A DNA stretch of 64,000 nucleotides, taken from contig CATQJL010000316.1 of NCBI GenBank assembly GCA_958299035.1, positions 50,507,516 through 50,571,515 of the forward strand, given 5' to 3'. Each line of letters opens with the position of its first letter. Position 1 is the first letter of the stretch. The notes beneath the pieces are model-generated. The model searched no databases, was not told the DNA's origin, and saw nothing but the letters and a program-made list of their open reading frames with translations. This document shows positions 44,945-57,420 of this stretch, in pieces. Source of the DNA: Cylicocyclus nassatus (lineage: Eukaryota > Nematoda > Chromadorea > Rhabditida > Strongylidae). The translations under genes were made by a program, and so were the position numbers.

Positions 44945-45419
44945 AAGTGGGGTTAAAGCCATCGTTCTTCACGGTAAGAAATCGGAAATGTTGTCCATAA
45001 TTTAATTTTTACTGGTAATTTTGAGCTTTTATACAACATAATTGGAATTGGAAGGAAAGACTTTTACCATGAATTGTGTGTCATGTCATGCATATAAAAG
45101 CACCTCTCGTAGAAGTATTGCAAAAATGTTGTTTCGAATAGATGCCAATCATGCAGTAACCGTAAACGGTCCTCGCAATAGCTGGTCAACCTTATAGAGG
45201 AAAATGACAATATGAATAAAAAGTGCATCCAACTCATCTATTGCACTTAAGCAAGAAAAAATAAGAAGCATGGTACTATGCATTTGAAAGATTCGTGATT
45301 CATTAATTGATTCATTGGTCGCGGTAGGGTCGATTTTGCGAATTCAGAAAAATTCCCTTGTTCAATTCCCTTTGAAGTGTATAGAGCGAGATGGAGAAGA
45401 ATCGATTACTATCCTAATA
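44945..45419. other. Unassigned, expected position of upstream aminopeptidase exon
   Basis: No HExxH or GxMEN motif was found on the minus strand here, so the intron is long or the gene is broken. Confidence 0.4.
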
Positions 45420-46016
45420 CCCTATTTTCTGTATAAGCCGCACCCTTTTTACTCTAAACGCGAGCAGACCCAGGCGTGCCGCCGCTCATATTTCTCGCGA
45501 AGCGGTCGCCTTATCGCATACTGCTCTCACTTGAAGGGGCAGTGGATCGGCAAAATCCAACAACTCAGGATCTTAACGCGGTAGGTTCTCTATCGCCCAA
45601 TATGAAAACAGTGCATCCCGATTGCACAGCATGCTTTCCATGCCGAGAAAATCGCTCTCGAACTTACAGGCGCAGGCCAATCTTACACGCATCTGGACGA
45701 GTTGGCAATTTCCTTCTCACCATTGGAGGCTGCCAACGCTATAACCATTGGGTCTTGCCGCGATTTAGCGTCATCGGCCTTGCTCCACTCGTCCAATATC
45801 AAAGGGAAGGTTGAAAAACGCTCATTTTCGCCGTTTTCAAGCTTTCAAAAGTGGATTTTCGGGATAGCGTATTAAAAAACCCCATATAAGCGCAAATTTG
45901 ACTAGGTTAAGAATTGCCAAGCCACTGCCTTTAACGCGCTCCATGATGACAGTCAGTCTTTTGGCGTGTTCGCCTTTAAAGCGAAAAGGGTGCGGCTCAT
46001 ACAACGGATAATAGGG
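45420..46016. mobile_element. TA-flanked MITE split by a TTAA element
   Basis: The ends CCCTATTTTCTGTATAAGCC and its near-complement (45980-46016) are flanked by TA. Subtracting the inserted 45535-45930 element and its duplication leaves a host MITE of about 197 bp. The terminal repeats continue through 'gcacccttttt'. Confidence 0.75.
45535..45930. mobile_element. TTAA-type inverted-repeat element nested in the MITE
   Basis: 396 bp; left flank TTGA (one change from TTAA), right flank TTAA (45931-45934). The ends AGGGGCAGTGGATCGGCAAA and 'ttgccaagccactgcct' match the 48758 element better than the 12368 one, so the TTAA family has at least two subtypes. Confidence 0.7.
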
Positions 46017-46400
46017 TACTTCATTTCATAGAATTTCATATTTTATCGCTCGATTTTTGCTAAACGGTGTAGAATTCTAAAATTATTGTCTTTGTCTTGG
46101 ATATAATCGATATAATGATCTGTGATAAGAGCATCTGTGAGCAAACGAAAAGATTTTTAGACAAAGAGAAGAAAGGGAATGAATGGGTAATTTATTGACA
46201 CAACAGACTTAGCCCGAAATTTATGGAAATATGAACCGCTAATTGAGTGTAGGCTATATACCAAAAAAGATAGAAGATTCTTTCAAGCCTGTCGTGTATA
46301 GTTGCAAATCAGACATACCTATCCCTGTTGGGTTAGGGTATTTTTTAAGCAAAAAAGGAGAGCTATACTGCTTGCTATTGACTTAGATAGTGTTGTATAA
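46017..46400. other. Unassigned
   Basis: AT-rich; no recognised element or gene. Confidence 0.35.
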
Positions 46401-46652
46401 AAACATAAGTTTTCAAAAAAAAAAACTTCGCAAAAGCGCTTGACTACCACTTTCGGCGATGTTACAAGTGCCGTAGAAAACTTGTTACCGAAGGATATAG
46501 CTTCTCCAAAAACGACATATACAAGCACTTTCATCGAAAAGCCTTTCTCGGCTGAACTGTCGCCAAATGGCAATCAAAAAGATCAATTCATTGGTGATTA
46601 TACCGACAAGGATAGAAGGAAGGCAGCGTATAAGGATGGAAGAACAGCTTAA
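46401..46652 (+). CDS. Candidate coding exon, unknown protein
   Basis: An open frame of about 83 codons follows an upstream TAA and runs to TAA at 46650. Translation reads 'TTFGDVTSAVENLLPKDIAS', 'TTYTSTFIEKPFSAELSPNG', 'QFIGDYTDKDRRKAAYKDGR'. Composition is hydrophilic and balanced, unlike chance frames in this AT-rich setting. There is no clear splice acceptor or start codon and no recognised family, so it is either a C-terminal exon or a fragment. Confidence 0.3.
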   Translation, partial: KHKFSKKKTSQKRLTTTFGDVTSAVENLLPKDIASPKTTYTSTFIEKPFSAELSPNGNQKDQFIGDYTDKDRRKAAYKDGRTA

Positions 46653-47239
46653 CAGCCGTTTTGACGGTCTGGATGAGAGACCAAATGCACAGACGTGAAA
46701 TACCGTTGTAATTTCTCGAATAATAAGAGGCTTTCTTTGATGAAGGCAAGCCAGTCAAAGGACAATGAGAGTTCACAGCTGCAGGCAAGGAAGTGGCGCA
46801 TCAATATCGAGTAACCAAAAGAGGCCAACAGTGTATCTACTAAAGATACTTAAGTCGAAAAACAACACAGTCATGAAGTAACAAAAGCAAAGAAGCCATT
46901 ATCGATCAAGAAGTATCCAACCCGAACGAAGGACTGATGACTGCAATCCAGTCCGAGAATAGAGTTTAGCTATCTTTTTCTACGAAAGAAACAAGGTAAT
47001 TGATACACTAGATTGTTACTTGTTGGTGTAAAGCAAAGTCAACAGTGACCTATGCCTTCAGTTCTGTTTTCCGCCACTCAGAGTAAAGCTTCTTCGCAAC
47101 GCTGAGTGCTTGATGCCATGATTTACAAAGGGGGGGGGTACGATTGAACGATATGGCCTTGCCAAATGAATCCTCTACCACTTTGAAGAGCACCGACCGC
47201 ATTCCAAATCTCATTTCTGCTTAGCGCCTTTGCACGCCG
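46653..47239. other. Unassigned
   Basis: G-run at about 47131; no gene recognised. Confidence 0.35.
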
Positions 47240-47530
47240 AGTTATGAATGTTTTTCGGTGCGAGAAATGAACGCCTACTCTAGCTAAAAGCAAATGTTAC
47301 GGTCTTTTCAGCGCCCAAATAAAGCAGTGCAAAGTACGAGTGTTTTGAATAAAAGGTATGTCACTGAGGTGCTCTGGTAATTGACTTTGGGCCATTTGAG
47401 CAGTCTTGACGAAATTTGATGAGATCACACATTCAACATTTCAACGCTCATGACTCGGCGTCCAGAGGCGCTTGGCAGATAACGAAGACAGAATTGGAAT
47501 GAGAGTTTGATGCCTCTCAAAGTCGTATTA
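47240..47530 (+). repeat. Dispersed repeat copy, related to 27290-27530
   Basis: It shares ordered phrases with the copy in the kinase intron ('gcgcccaaataaa', 'gtacgagtgtt', 'gggccatttgagcagtctt', 'ggcgtccagaggcgctt'). Ends undefined. Confidence 0.5.
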
Positions 47531-48757
47531 GTCTCATATGGATGGCCACCTCGAGCAAACGGACCTCCCTTGTTAGTCTTAAAGTATAAGCTGCAAAACC
47601 TGGTGTGTAAGCTCATGAGTGACAACGCTTTCGATATCCATGTGCCTATTGTACTTATTCAACAAAAATGATGACTGCTCTTCAGAGGTGAGTGAAGCGT
47701 TCGGCACAGCAAGATCCAGTAGATATTTTCTTCTAAAATATGGTAAAAACGATGCGATGTTGTGAATGCCATCTAATGCAGGCTAACCTGAAAGTGATTA
47801 AACCCCAATTTTCCATTGCACCTGATCCAAAGTTTTCCAATGCAACCAAATCTGCAAAAGTGGAAATTAGCACTCCCTTAATAGATCTGGGTACTTTTCC
47901 GTTATCTTGAAAAATATTGCTTCTACCCTTGTGCCATATTTTGCCCCATCTTCACAGGAAGCAGTGTCAGCCTTCTGCCACGTGTCACTACATGTTTAAC
48001 AGGGTTTTACCAGAAGTTTGTGTTACCCTACTTAGCGATGTAAACTCAGTCTTTTTTATGAACATTGTCATAATAACAACACGTACTATTTATCGATGAA
48101 CAGATCAACTTGCTCAGGAAAGAGAAGTGTGCTAGGACTCCGTCATTTAACAAGGGAAAGATCCCAACTCAAGGTGGCAAACATTTATGAACCGATTATT
48201 AGAGGTATCTTCATGAGCTGTCCAAATCTATTTTCCGTATCTGCGATGCCGTTCTCTGGAAAAATATGACTGGTTAAAATACAAAGTCATTGGAGTTTTA
48301 ATGCATAATGTGCTTTAAAGTCAACTCTAGAGTGCACGAATAACACGCTGTTGAGTGTACTGATTTCAAGGAATGCTTCATTTCTAGGAAACACTAAAAA
48401 GTATTTTTGATTAACTAGAAAGCAAGTTAAGTTGTTTGATAAAAGCCATGACCAATGAAAAGTCCAAATTTGGCAAATATGCCGCGCCATACCTCAAGAA
48501 TTAGTTGATCAAAAACACTTCTTTGCGTTCCTATCAAATGTAAATGTTCTTTGAAATCAGCACACTAATTATCATGCCTGTCATGCATTTCCAATTTAGA
48601 TTTCAAAGCTTATACATCAAAACCCTAATGTCTTCACACATTTAACCGCTCATAATTTCTTCCAGAAAACGGTATCTTAGACATAAAAGGCAGATTTAAA
48701 ATCAGCTCATCAAGACGCATCTAATGGTGTGCGGCTCATTCCAGTTTGCCACCTTAA
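47531..48757. other. Unassigned, with faint repeat relatives
   Basis: Around 48200-48250 and 48640-48710 phrases like 'cttagacataaaaggcagatttaaaatcagc' resemble the 27290/28555 family. No gene seen. Confidence 0.35.
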
Positions 48758-49216
48758 AGGCAGTGGCTGGGCAAATCCTCGACCTTTGGTTTTTTCGCTT
48801 ACATGAGGTAATTCGGATTCGATGCGCTGATTCCGGAAACCCATTTTCTAACCCATTGACGACGACGCCCAATTTTGCGTGGCGGCGCTGTGGGACGACG
48901 CGATATTGCACCGCAGTTTCGGCATGGGAATGTTTTGTAGTTATTCACGAGATATAAAGTTTGTGGACAACTACAATAATCTTCATGGACGACGAAGTCA
49001 GGCAGGTTCCAAGAAGAATGCAAAAATTTAGAAGAATGCTGAACTATGGAAAAAATACTAGACCTGGGAAGCATATGACTTTGTAAGGGCTGTGGGCCAC
49101 CGGTGGTCCACATCGTCGTCAATGGGTTAAAGCGCGAAAATGGCGAAAACCAGCATTTCCCAAGTCAGAACATGGTTAGAGATTTCGAGGTGTTTGATTT
49201 TGCCGAGCCACTGCCT
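48758..49216. mobile_element. TTAA-flanked inverted-repeat element, 459 bp
   Basis: TTAA on both sides (48754-48757, 49217-49220), ends AGGCAGTGGCTGGGCAAAT and near-complement. The GC-rich inner arms ('acccattttctaacccattgacgacg' against 'gtcgtcaatgggttaaa') also pair. Frames 48702-49122 are mirror artefacts of the arms. Confidence 0.8.
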
Positions 49217-49944
49217 TTAAATTGGGATCGTTCCTTTGTAAAGAAACGAACTAAGCAGCAGCAAGACACTTCAAGCTATCATCTATAGTCTCGGCTAAAT
49301 TCGCATGGCGAACAGGGTTTGAAGAGAAATACATTTTTGAATCACTGCTGAAAGTAAGCAAAACGTTCAGAATAAGTCCATGATTTTTTGTGCCTATGTA
49401 AAACAGTTGAACAGCTAAAAGATGATCACAAATTCTCTTTTATCTCACCGAAAATGAATTCGAAAAAAAAAACACGTCAAAATGGACCAAGGTGTCACTT
49501 TTTGCGTGACATTTGGCAAGGAGGCAATCCTCGTAGTCCATTGAAAATTTTTCTTAGACTAAAGAACGTATAATATGAGCCTTTTGAAAAATGGGTCCGC
49601 ATAACGGAAAAATACCTAAGTCTGCATAGTTTGCACCGCTGTTGTCTGTAACGGTGTAGAATTACTAGTAGCTAGCGGCGTCTTTCTTTTGAATAGGTAT
49701 GTAGCACAGTCAATAGCTTACTGGAAAATACTTTACATGCTTAAAAACTGAAAAAATAAGAGTCGTTCTACAACTTAACTATTGTGAGAGGACGCTTATT
49801 ATTGTAGCATTTTTGGAAATGGTTGAAAAGTGTGGTGGTTTCAAAGCTTTGAGCAGTCTTCAGCATAGCTTCACGGGAATTTTTATGCCTAAGATCTTAG
49901 GGATTACAGTTTTGAAGATTGCGAGTTTATATGTGAACGTTATA
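49217..49944. other. Unassigned
   Basis: AT-rich; no gene or element end recognised. Confidence 0.35.
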
Positions 49945-50625
49945 CAGGGTGTCCCAAAAAAAATGTATCCACTGCTTGATTGTTAATAACTCTCTTATTA
50001 TGAGGTCTTTCAAGAAGCGGTAAGCGCCATTTTGTAGAGCTGGCTTCAACTTAAATTTACAGTATAGAGCGAATCACCGACCGCTCTTCGTTACTGTAGG
50101 ATTAAGGTAGAAACTTGGAAAATATGGTGTCACTGTAAAAAAAAGCTGCCGTTTCAAAAATTTTCAAAAAGATGTGAAAACTTGTGTAATAGGGTTTTCA
50201 GGGACGCTGAGTTCAATACTCAACTATCTCCAAGATTGCGAGGCTTTCTAAACGATGTAACCGCACTTTTTAGGAACATTGAGAAAATGGCCGCACTGCT
50301 TACCTCGCATTACTCTTCAGTGAAGCATCATAATAAGTTGGGATCTTTACAGTTAGAATCAGCAACTTCTAACTGGCCTAGTGTAAAAGTTTTCAGGCTG
50401 TTTTGATTCCTTTCTGAGGCAAAATATGCCCTTTCATGGCCCAGAACCCTCTTTCAAGTGTCTACCGTAATCCTACAGCAACGGAGAAAGGTGAACGATT
50501 CGCTCTATACTGTAAAACTAAGTTAAAGCCAGCTCTACACAGTGGTGCCTACGGCTTCTCGAAAGACCTCATAATAAGAGAGTTATTAACAATCAAACAG
50601 TGGATACATTTTTTGGGACACTCTG
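49945..50625. mobile_element. CAGGGTGTCCC-type palindromic element, 681 bp
   Basis: The ends CAGGGTGTCCCAAAAAAA and complement (one change on the right) have TA on the left. Terminal arms of about 200 bp include 'ccactgcttgattgttaataactc' and 'cttactgtaggattaRggtag'. The middle (about 50180-50400) is unpaired and open for 74 codons (50182-50406) without a recognised domain. Confidence 0.75.
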
Positions 50626-51717
50626 CATATCAGGTCATTTCATAAGTTCGCATAGCATTTATAAATCAACAAAATGACGAATTCTAAAAAGAATTAGTCA
50701 ATAGCGTATGTTCTTGGTTACACCCCCTCCTGCCATTTTGCCGTCAGATTTTCAGCCAATTTTTAGCCAATAAACTTTCGACTATCTTGTCCCAAAAAAG
50801 TAGTCTAACCAGTGCCGAGGATCGCCTTCAGAAACAAAGCAGACGCCGTTCTATGATTTGCATTAGACTGGAACAGATGGAATCAACTGACACACGGATA
50901 ATCTGCTAGATCGAACGGAATCGCGCTGAATGCTAAAGTACTCCCGGTCATTTTTGCAGCAAAGCTATGACGATGTTTATTGTTTGAAGTCACGTTTTGT
51001 CGCACAGAAAAACTTACTGCATGTTTAAGGGCCTTTCATGCGAAATTCGTTTAGACGGTGCTGTTGACATGCATATTATATAAGAACCGTTCTGCTATTG
51101 TCTGCAATTTTTTAGTACAAAACCTCCTAACCGTCCTATAAAAAGCCTTGTTTAGAAAACATCCTGTGAACTGCTACAAAGAACCATGCATCGAAAACAC
51201 CCTGTTCTTAGTTTTTAACGCAATCCAATTCTTTTTTGTCTCATACTGAAGGGAATATGCCGTTTTCCATAATTTGTTGAGAAAATTCGCGCGGAACGAT
51301 TCTTAATAAGAAAAGGGAGGTGTCAAATTTAGTTCTTTTTGCCTCTTGAGATATTTGCCTCTAAAAGCTGAGGATTCAAGGCAGAACAGCTTTTCATCAG
51401 AATCAAGTAATATGTTCTAAAGAGTATTATCAGCTTTTCTCAATGGCTCACGACCTTGCCGCAAACCAACCACTCCTCAAAGAAATGAGAATGAGTATGA
51501 AAACTCTACGGACTTAAGAAACAACGTAAGAGTATACGGGCTGCATTTCCGGTCCGATTTCGATTAATCGACCAAGTGTTTTATGCCGCTTGGTGACTCT
51601 GCCATTATTGTTTTTTTTTGAATTGGGTCATTGTGAGGAATCTTAGTGCCTTTTTCCGATTCAATCAATTTCTCATCTTTCCTGCGTATCTCACTTTGCT
51701 GCATTATATTCTATCCA
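50626..51717. other. Unassigned, starting with a lone mariner-like end
   Basis: 'caggtcatttcataagttcgca' at 50631 resembles a mariner terminal repeat but no partner is seen. The rest carries no recognised frame. Confidence 0.35.
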
Positions 51718-52330
51718 ATGCCTCCAAAAACCGCCAGATCACAGCAAAAAAATAGAGATCTGAGGAGACATCTCCTCAACCTCAAAACGCTATTGATCCT
51801 ACCCTATCGCAGCTTTCATTCACATCTGCATTGGAGGCCCTAGGTGATCCTTACCCTACCTCAACCCTCCAACATCCCTTCAAGAAACTTTTCGACTTAA
51901 ACATACCTGAGATGAGTGAGATCACAAGTGAGATATTGGTGCACTTAGGTGAGCTGGGCAAAGGAATGATAGAGAGGGAGGCAAAAATGAAAAGCATCGT
52001 CATTTCGGGTCTCCCAAACTGGACTGCGGTGATGGGCGTGTTGAACATTTAGCTTCAGCACGTCAGGAAGATACTGGATCCAAGGTACGTGATATCTTGG
52101 ACGCCATTGACGTTAAATGTAAGTTAGTCAAAGTTTTCCAGGGAAAGAAGAGTGGCTGGAAGGTCTCGTCTGGTAAAAGTAGAGTTGCCCACACGGAGCC
52201 ATTGAGTGACTGCTCTCTCCCGGGCCCGAATGCTTCGTGACTTAAAGGAGTCTACATAAGGAGAAGCATGACGGTTCTGGAGAGAGAAGTTGAACGTGAG
52301 TTGAGGGAGAGAGCAAAAGAGATGTTTTGT
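51718..52330 (+). pseudogene. CR1-type LINE ORF1 relic
   Basis: ATG at 51718 starts 'MPPKTARSQQKNRD'. Further on, in shifting frames: 'EITSEILVHLGELGKGMIER' (coiled-coil-like), 'MKSIVISGLPNW', 'KVRDILDAIDVKCKLVKVF' and 'VYIRRSMTVLEREVERELRE'. This succession is typical of ORF1 proteins of nematode CR1-like elements. Several stops and shifts interrupt it. Confidence 0.6.
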
Positions 52331-53293
52331 AGCAGGACGCATGAGGAAAGGCTTGTTGTCTACAAAGGAGAATTGGTTCCTGTTGATACACTCGCTCATG
52401 CGCACACATCGTCGCAAAATTCAGTCTCCTCCCGTCGCGCTTCGCAGCCACGGCAGGGAAACCGATAAATGAGCAAGGCAACACTTTCAAACGTTTTCTT
52501 TCCAATTCTAGGTCGTTGGTGAATAAATTGAGCCACTCGCGTTATTTTTGATTTCCTTCTCACCTGACAATCTTTTTATTACTGAAACTTGTTTGGCGCC
52601 CAAAGTGAGCGATGCTGAAATTCTTTCTGGTCTATCGTATGTGATCTTCCGTTGTGATCGCGCGAAAGAAGAGCGGCGGTGTTTGCATTCTGATAAAATC
52701 AATTTCTCTTTTGTGACACAAATGAAGTAAATATCCAGGGAAACTTCGAACTTATCTCGATTGATATCTACCAACCATGCTTGATATTTAAACTACGAGT
52801 GGTCTGCGTCTACCGCCCTCCTGATTGTATTCGATTCAGATGACTGTCTCATCGGTGTGTTCTCTGCTTTGACTCTATACACAGCCAATGTTTTGACTGT
52901 GGGGAACTCTAACCTCCCGCTCCCAAGTCGCGAATCATTTGATGCCAATCTCTCAATTGTCGCCAAGTTCCTCGAGACTTTGAAAGATTAGAATTATACC
53001 AGTTCGTTACTACTAAGCGCACGCGAGGTGATGCCATCTTAGACCTTGTTCTAGCCGACGTTCAGTCAGTCAGAAGTTTATCCATTAGACGGCCCTTTGC
53101 TAGCTCTGACCACAATGTGATTGGATTTTATTACATTTTCATCGTCCCAAAAAGTGACTTCATCCTATACCCAATTTTTTCCAAGGATAGATCCTGAATC
53201 TATGAAAAGTAAGCTAAATGACATCGATTGGGAAGCAGTGTTCAACTTTTATGTCGACCTATCCGATGTATACTAAAGATTTTGCTGCACCTG
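52331..53293 (+). pseudogene. CR1-type endonuclease domain, upstream of insertion
   Basis: After 'FCSRTHEERLVVYKGELV' comes 'SRSLVNKLSH', then 'FITETCLAPKVSDAEILSG', 'YVIFRCDRAK', 'CVYRPPDC' and 'TSSYTQFFPRIDPESMKSKL', the usual order in the AP-type endonuclease and linker of CR1. Frameshifts and stops are frequent. At 53294 it is cut by the TA-flanked foldback; the polymerase continues at 57421. Confidence 0.7.
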
Positions 53294-53295
53294 TA

Positions 53296-56200
53296 CAATA
53301 CCACTCATATTTCGTCACAAAAGTCGCCGGACTGCGGCGCACTCCGCCACACTCCGCCGCAGTGCGCCGGAATGATCGTCAATTTAGCCATATCTTGCTT
53401 CAGAATGGACAAATTCTGAATCCGAGGACACCGTTCCAGCTCGGCGAGAATCATCATCTTATATATGAAGCTGAACGTCTGTTTGTCTGTTTATCTGTAC
53501 GTATGTTCCGAATAGAAAATTTCATTTCTGAACTGATCCGGACCAAACTTGGCACACATACGCTTTGGGCCCCGGCGGTGTCATAGGCTACTTATCGTCA
53601 TCGATCGATATCGATTTTATCGAATTTTATCGATTTTTTTGCAGCGTTCACCTACGGGACCGGGAGTTGGCACAGGGGGGTGAGTGAGCATGGGAATTCC
53701 GGATACAATATTAGTTTGCAAAAATATCGATTACTTTAATCGATTTTTATTGATTTTTTTGCAGAGTTCACCTACGGGGCTGGGAGCTGGCACAGTGGGA
53801 GGGTAAGTGAGCATGGGGATTCCGAATACAATATTAGTTTTCAGGAAGATCTATTACTTTTATCGATTTCATCGATTTTTTTGCAAAGTTTGAGCTGCAG
53901 GGCTGGGATTTGGCACAGTGGGAGGGTAAGTGAGCATGGGGATTCCGAATACAATATTAGTTTTCAGAATTATCGATTATCATTTTGGTTAAATTCAGTG
54001 TGCTGATAACAGTATTACCATTGATCTGTCGCTGATAACACATAGACAGTATACTACAGGAGTATGGTAGAGAGCCATTCTGATCGAATTTGTTCTAAGA
54101 TCTGCTCAAGATCACAATACCGCCCACAGAATATCATAATTTCCGTGAACTTCGCGGAATTCCGGGATTTCCGCCAGAGTGCGCCATAATCCGCGAGGTA
54201 GGCGACTTTTCAGGATCCGCGAAACCATGCGAATCACGCAGAGTATGCAACGCAATAACTTCCTTCGGAATGAATATATTCCGAATTTAGAAGCAGCATT
54301 GTGTTCAGACTGTCGAGGCAAATATTTTGATATACAGTATGCTCTCGATATTCCATTTCCAGTTTTTTCGAATTTTTTTTTGTGGAGGTCCTTTTGCAAG
54401 GATGTAACGCAGCGTCTGTGTAACATAAAAAATTCCAATAAGCACTGTTCGATAGTACTGTCCTTATAGGTTATCGTGCGTTTAAGAGTAGCTGCAGACT
54501 GTCTTCCAAAAGAGGTAGAAGCGTTGGTGAATTTTGGAAAAATCACGCGTTTCTAAATTCTACTCGCCGTAACTTCCTTCGGAATGAACATATTCTGAAT
54601 CCGAAGAAAGCTTTGTGCTCAGTTCATCAAGGCAAGTCTTTCGATATACATCGTATCTTTGATATTCCAATTTCAGTATTCTCAAATCTTTCTGTAGACG
54701 TCTTTTCGCAAAGGTGTAAAGCAGCGCGCGTTGCCCCTAGTAGGCTCCAGCAACGATTTTCGATAGTACTTTTTCTGTAGATTACGTAGTGCTAGAAAGT
54801 AGTTGCAGGCATCTTTCCAATGGAGGTAGAAAGGCTGTTAAATCGTTAAAAAAATCTTGCTGTCCCAAATTCTACTCGTCGCAACCCTAGAATAGGAGGA
54901 TATCTTGCTAAGCAGATGTGAGTTTTGTAATCACCAGGTCAGATAACCCTTATGAACAAGTTTTCCGAGATGTTCGGCTGATTTCATTTTTCTTGTCTGA
55001 CTCTCTGAAGCTGGCCGGTGGATTTTGGCCAAAATGTTGACGATCTTGAATTGTAAAGAAACTCCGCTCATAGAGATTTTCGGACACACTCTTTACGAAA
55101 ATCGCGGTCTTTGAGGATTACAGGGTCTTTTTGGAGAGATACGGTGAGGTGACGGTAACTGCACCACGAAAGTGCGTAACTTCCCACACTTCTCGCGTAC
55201 CTGCCAGAAAACTTGCCTGCTTGCTTGTCTAAGTCAAAGTTAATAGAAACTGTGCTATCGAATGGCGCATGAATCAGGCTCCATTCCATAAAATCCGCCG
55301 AGTTACGAGCCTACGAAAACACGTTCTCATGAATTTTACCCAAAATGTAAAGATCGCAAACTTCGTCGAAATTCCACCGTGAGTGCTTGTATGACACTCG
55401 CATTGCGGATATCATGTTCGCTTCGCTCAATGACTCCACTGTACTGAATATGGTGCTTGCGTGTGCTTCAGCAATTGAATATCAAAGCTGTTTTGTGGCT
55501 AGAGCTCAAACCACCAAATCTACGCAATAAGATCCATTAAGAATGTGAAAAGATTTGATCAGCGTGTTGTACAAGCGCTCACGGAGGAATTTCGACGAAG
55601 TTTGCGATCTTTACATTTTGGGCAAAATTCATGAGAACGTGTTTTCGTAGGCTCGTAACTCGGCGAATTTCACAGAATGGAGCCTGAGTCATGCGCCATT
55701 CGATAGCACAGTTTCTATTAACTTTGACTTAGACAAGCAAGCAGGCAAGTTTTCTGGCAGGTACGCGAGAAGTGTGGGAAGTTACGCACTTTCGTGGTGC
55801 AGTTACCGTCACCTCACCGTATCTCTCCAAAAAGACCCTGTAATCCTCAAAGACCGCGATTTTCGTAAAGAGTGTGTCCGAAAATCTCTATGAGCGGAGT
55901 TTCTTTACAATTCAAGATCATCAACATTTTGGCCAAAATCCACCGACCAGCTTCAGAGAGTCAGACAAGAAAAATGAAATCAGCCGAACATCTCGGAAAA
56001 CTTGTTCATAAGGGTTATCTGACCTGGTGATTACAAAACTCACATCTGCTTAGCAAGATATCCTCCTATTCTAGGGTTGCGACGAGTAGAATTTGGGACA
56101 GCAAGATTTTTTTAACGATTTAACAGCCTTTCTACCTCCATTGGAAAGATGCCTGCAACTACTTTCTAGCACTACGTAATCTACAGAAAAAGTACTATCG

Positions 56201-57420
56201 AAAGTCGTTGCTGGAGCCTACTAGGGGCAACGCGCGCTGCTTTACACCTTTGCGAAAAGACGTCTACAGAAAGATTTGAGAATATTGAAATTGGAATATC
56301 AAAGATACGATGTATATCGAAAGACTTGCCTTGATGAACTGAGCACAAAGCTTTCTTCGGATTCAGAATATGTTCATTCCGAAGGAAGTTACGGCGAGTA
56401 GAATTTAGAAACGCGTGATTTTTCCAAAATTCACCAACGCTTCTATTTCTTTTGGAAGACAGTCTGCAGCTACTCTTGAACGCACGATAACCTATAAGGA
56501 CAGTACTATCGAACAGTGCTTATTGGAATCTTTTATGTTACATAGACGCTGCGTTACATCCTTGCGAAAGGACCTCCACAGAAAAAATTCGAAAAAACTG
56601 GAAATGGAATATCGAGAGCATACTGTATATCAAAATATTTGCCTCGACAGTCTGAACACAATGCTGCTTCTGGATTCGGAATATATTCATTCCGAAGGAA
56701 GTTATGGCGTTGCATACTCTGCGTGATTCGCATGGTTTCGCGGATCCTGAAATGTCGCGAACCTCGCGGATTATGGCGCACTCTGGCGGAAATCCCGGAA
56801 TTCCGCGAAGTTCACGGAAATTTTGATATTCTGTGGGCGGTATTGTGATCTTGAGCAGATCTTAGAACAAATTCGATCAGAATGGCTCTCTACCATACTC
56901 CTGTAGTATACTGTCTATGTGTTATCAGCGACAGATCAATGGTAATACTGTTATCAGCACACTGAATTTAACCAAAATGATAATCGATAATTCTGAAAAC
57001 TAATATTGTATTCGGAATCCCCATGCTCACTTACCCTCCCCCTGTGCCAACTCCCAGCCCCGTAGGTGAACTCTGCAAAAAATCGATAAAAGTCGATAAA
57101 ATCGATATCGATCGATGACGAAAAGTAGCCTATGACACCGCCGGGGCCCGAAGTGTATGTGTGCCAATTTTGGTCCGGATCGGTTCAAAAATGGAATTTT
57201 CTATTCGGAATATTTGTACAGACAAACAGACAAACAGACGTTCAGCTTCATATATAAGATGATGCGTCTCGCCGAGCTGGAACGGTGTTCTCGGATTCAG
57301 AATTTGTCCATTCTGAAGCAAGATATGGCTAAATTGACGATCATTCCGGCGCACTGCGGCGGAGTGTGGCGGAGTGCGCCGCAGTCCGGCGACTTTTTTG
57401 ACGAATTATGAGCGGTATTG
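53296..57420. mobile_element. 4.1-kb foldback element inserted into CR1
   Basis: The ends CAATACCACTCATATTTCGT and near-complement (57401-57420) are flanked by TA, and removing the element with one TA rejoins the CR1. The arms are almost complete mirror images: outer CGCCG-rich block (53325-53375), Helitron-1 head (from about 53456), a ~2-kb unique-looking body (53985-55380 against 55585-56985). The centre (about 55380-55585) is unpaired. Only the left arm has three copies of the ~115-bp Helitron repeat (53640-53990). Mirrored frames 54112-54546 and 56415-56848 are not recognised as protein families. Mechanism unknown; Foldback-like or Mutator-like elements have such long inverted repeats. 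Confidence 0.85.

Noticed and set aside
54112..56848. 144-codon and mirrored 103/69-codon frames in the foldback
   Set aside because: The frames are mirror copies in the arms of the 53296-57420 element, with no recognised family; one arm has a frameshift relative to the other, arguing against selection.
13365..57420. Large palindromes as whole-genome-amplification or assembly chimeras
   Set aside because: Arms differ by many substitutions and by whole insertions (TAA MITE in one arm, extra repeat units in the other), which an artefactual inversion of one molecule would not show; long reads would settle it.
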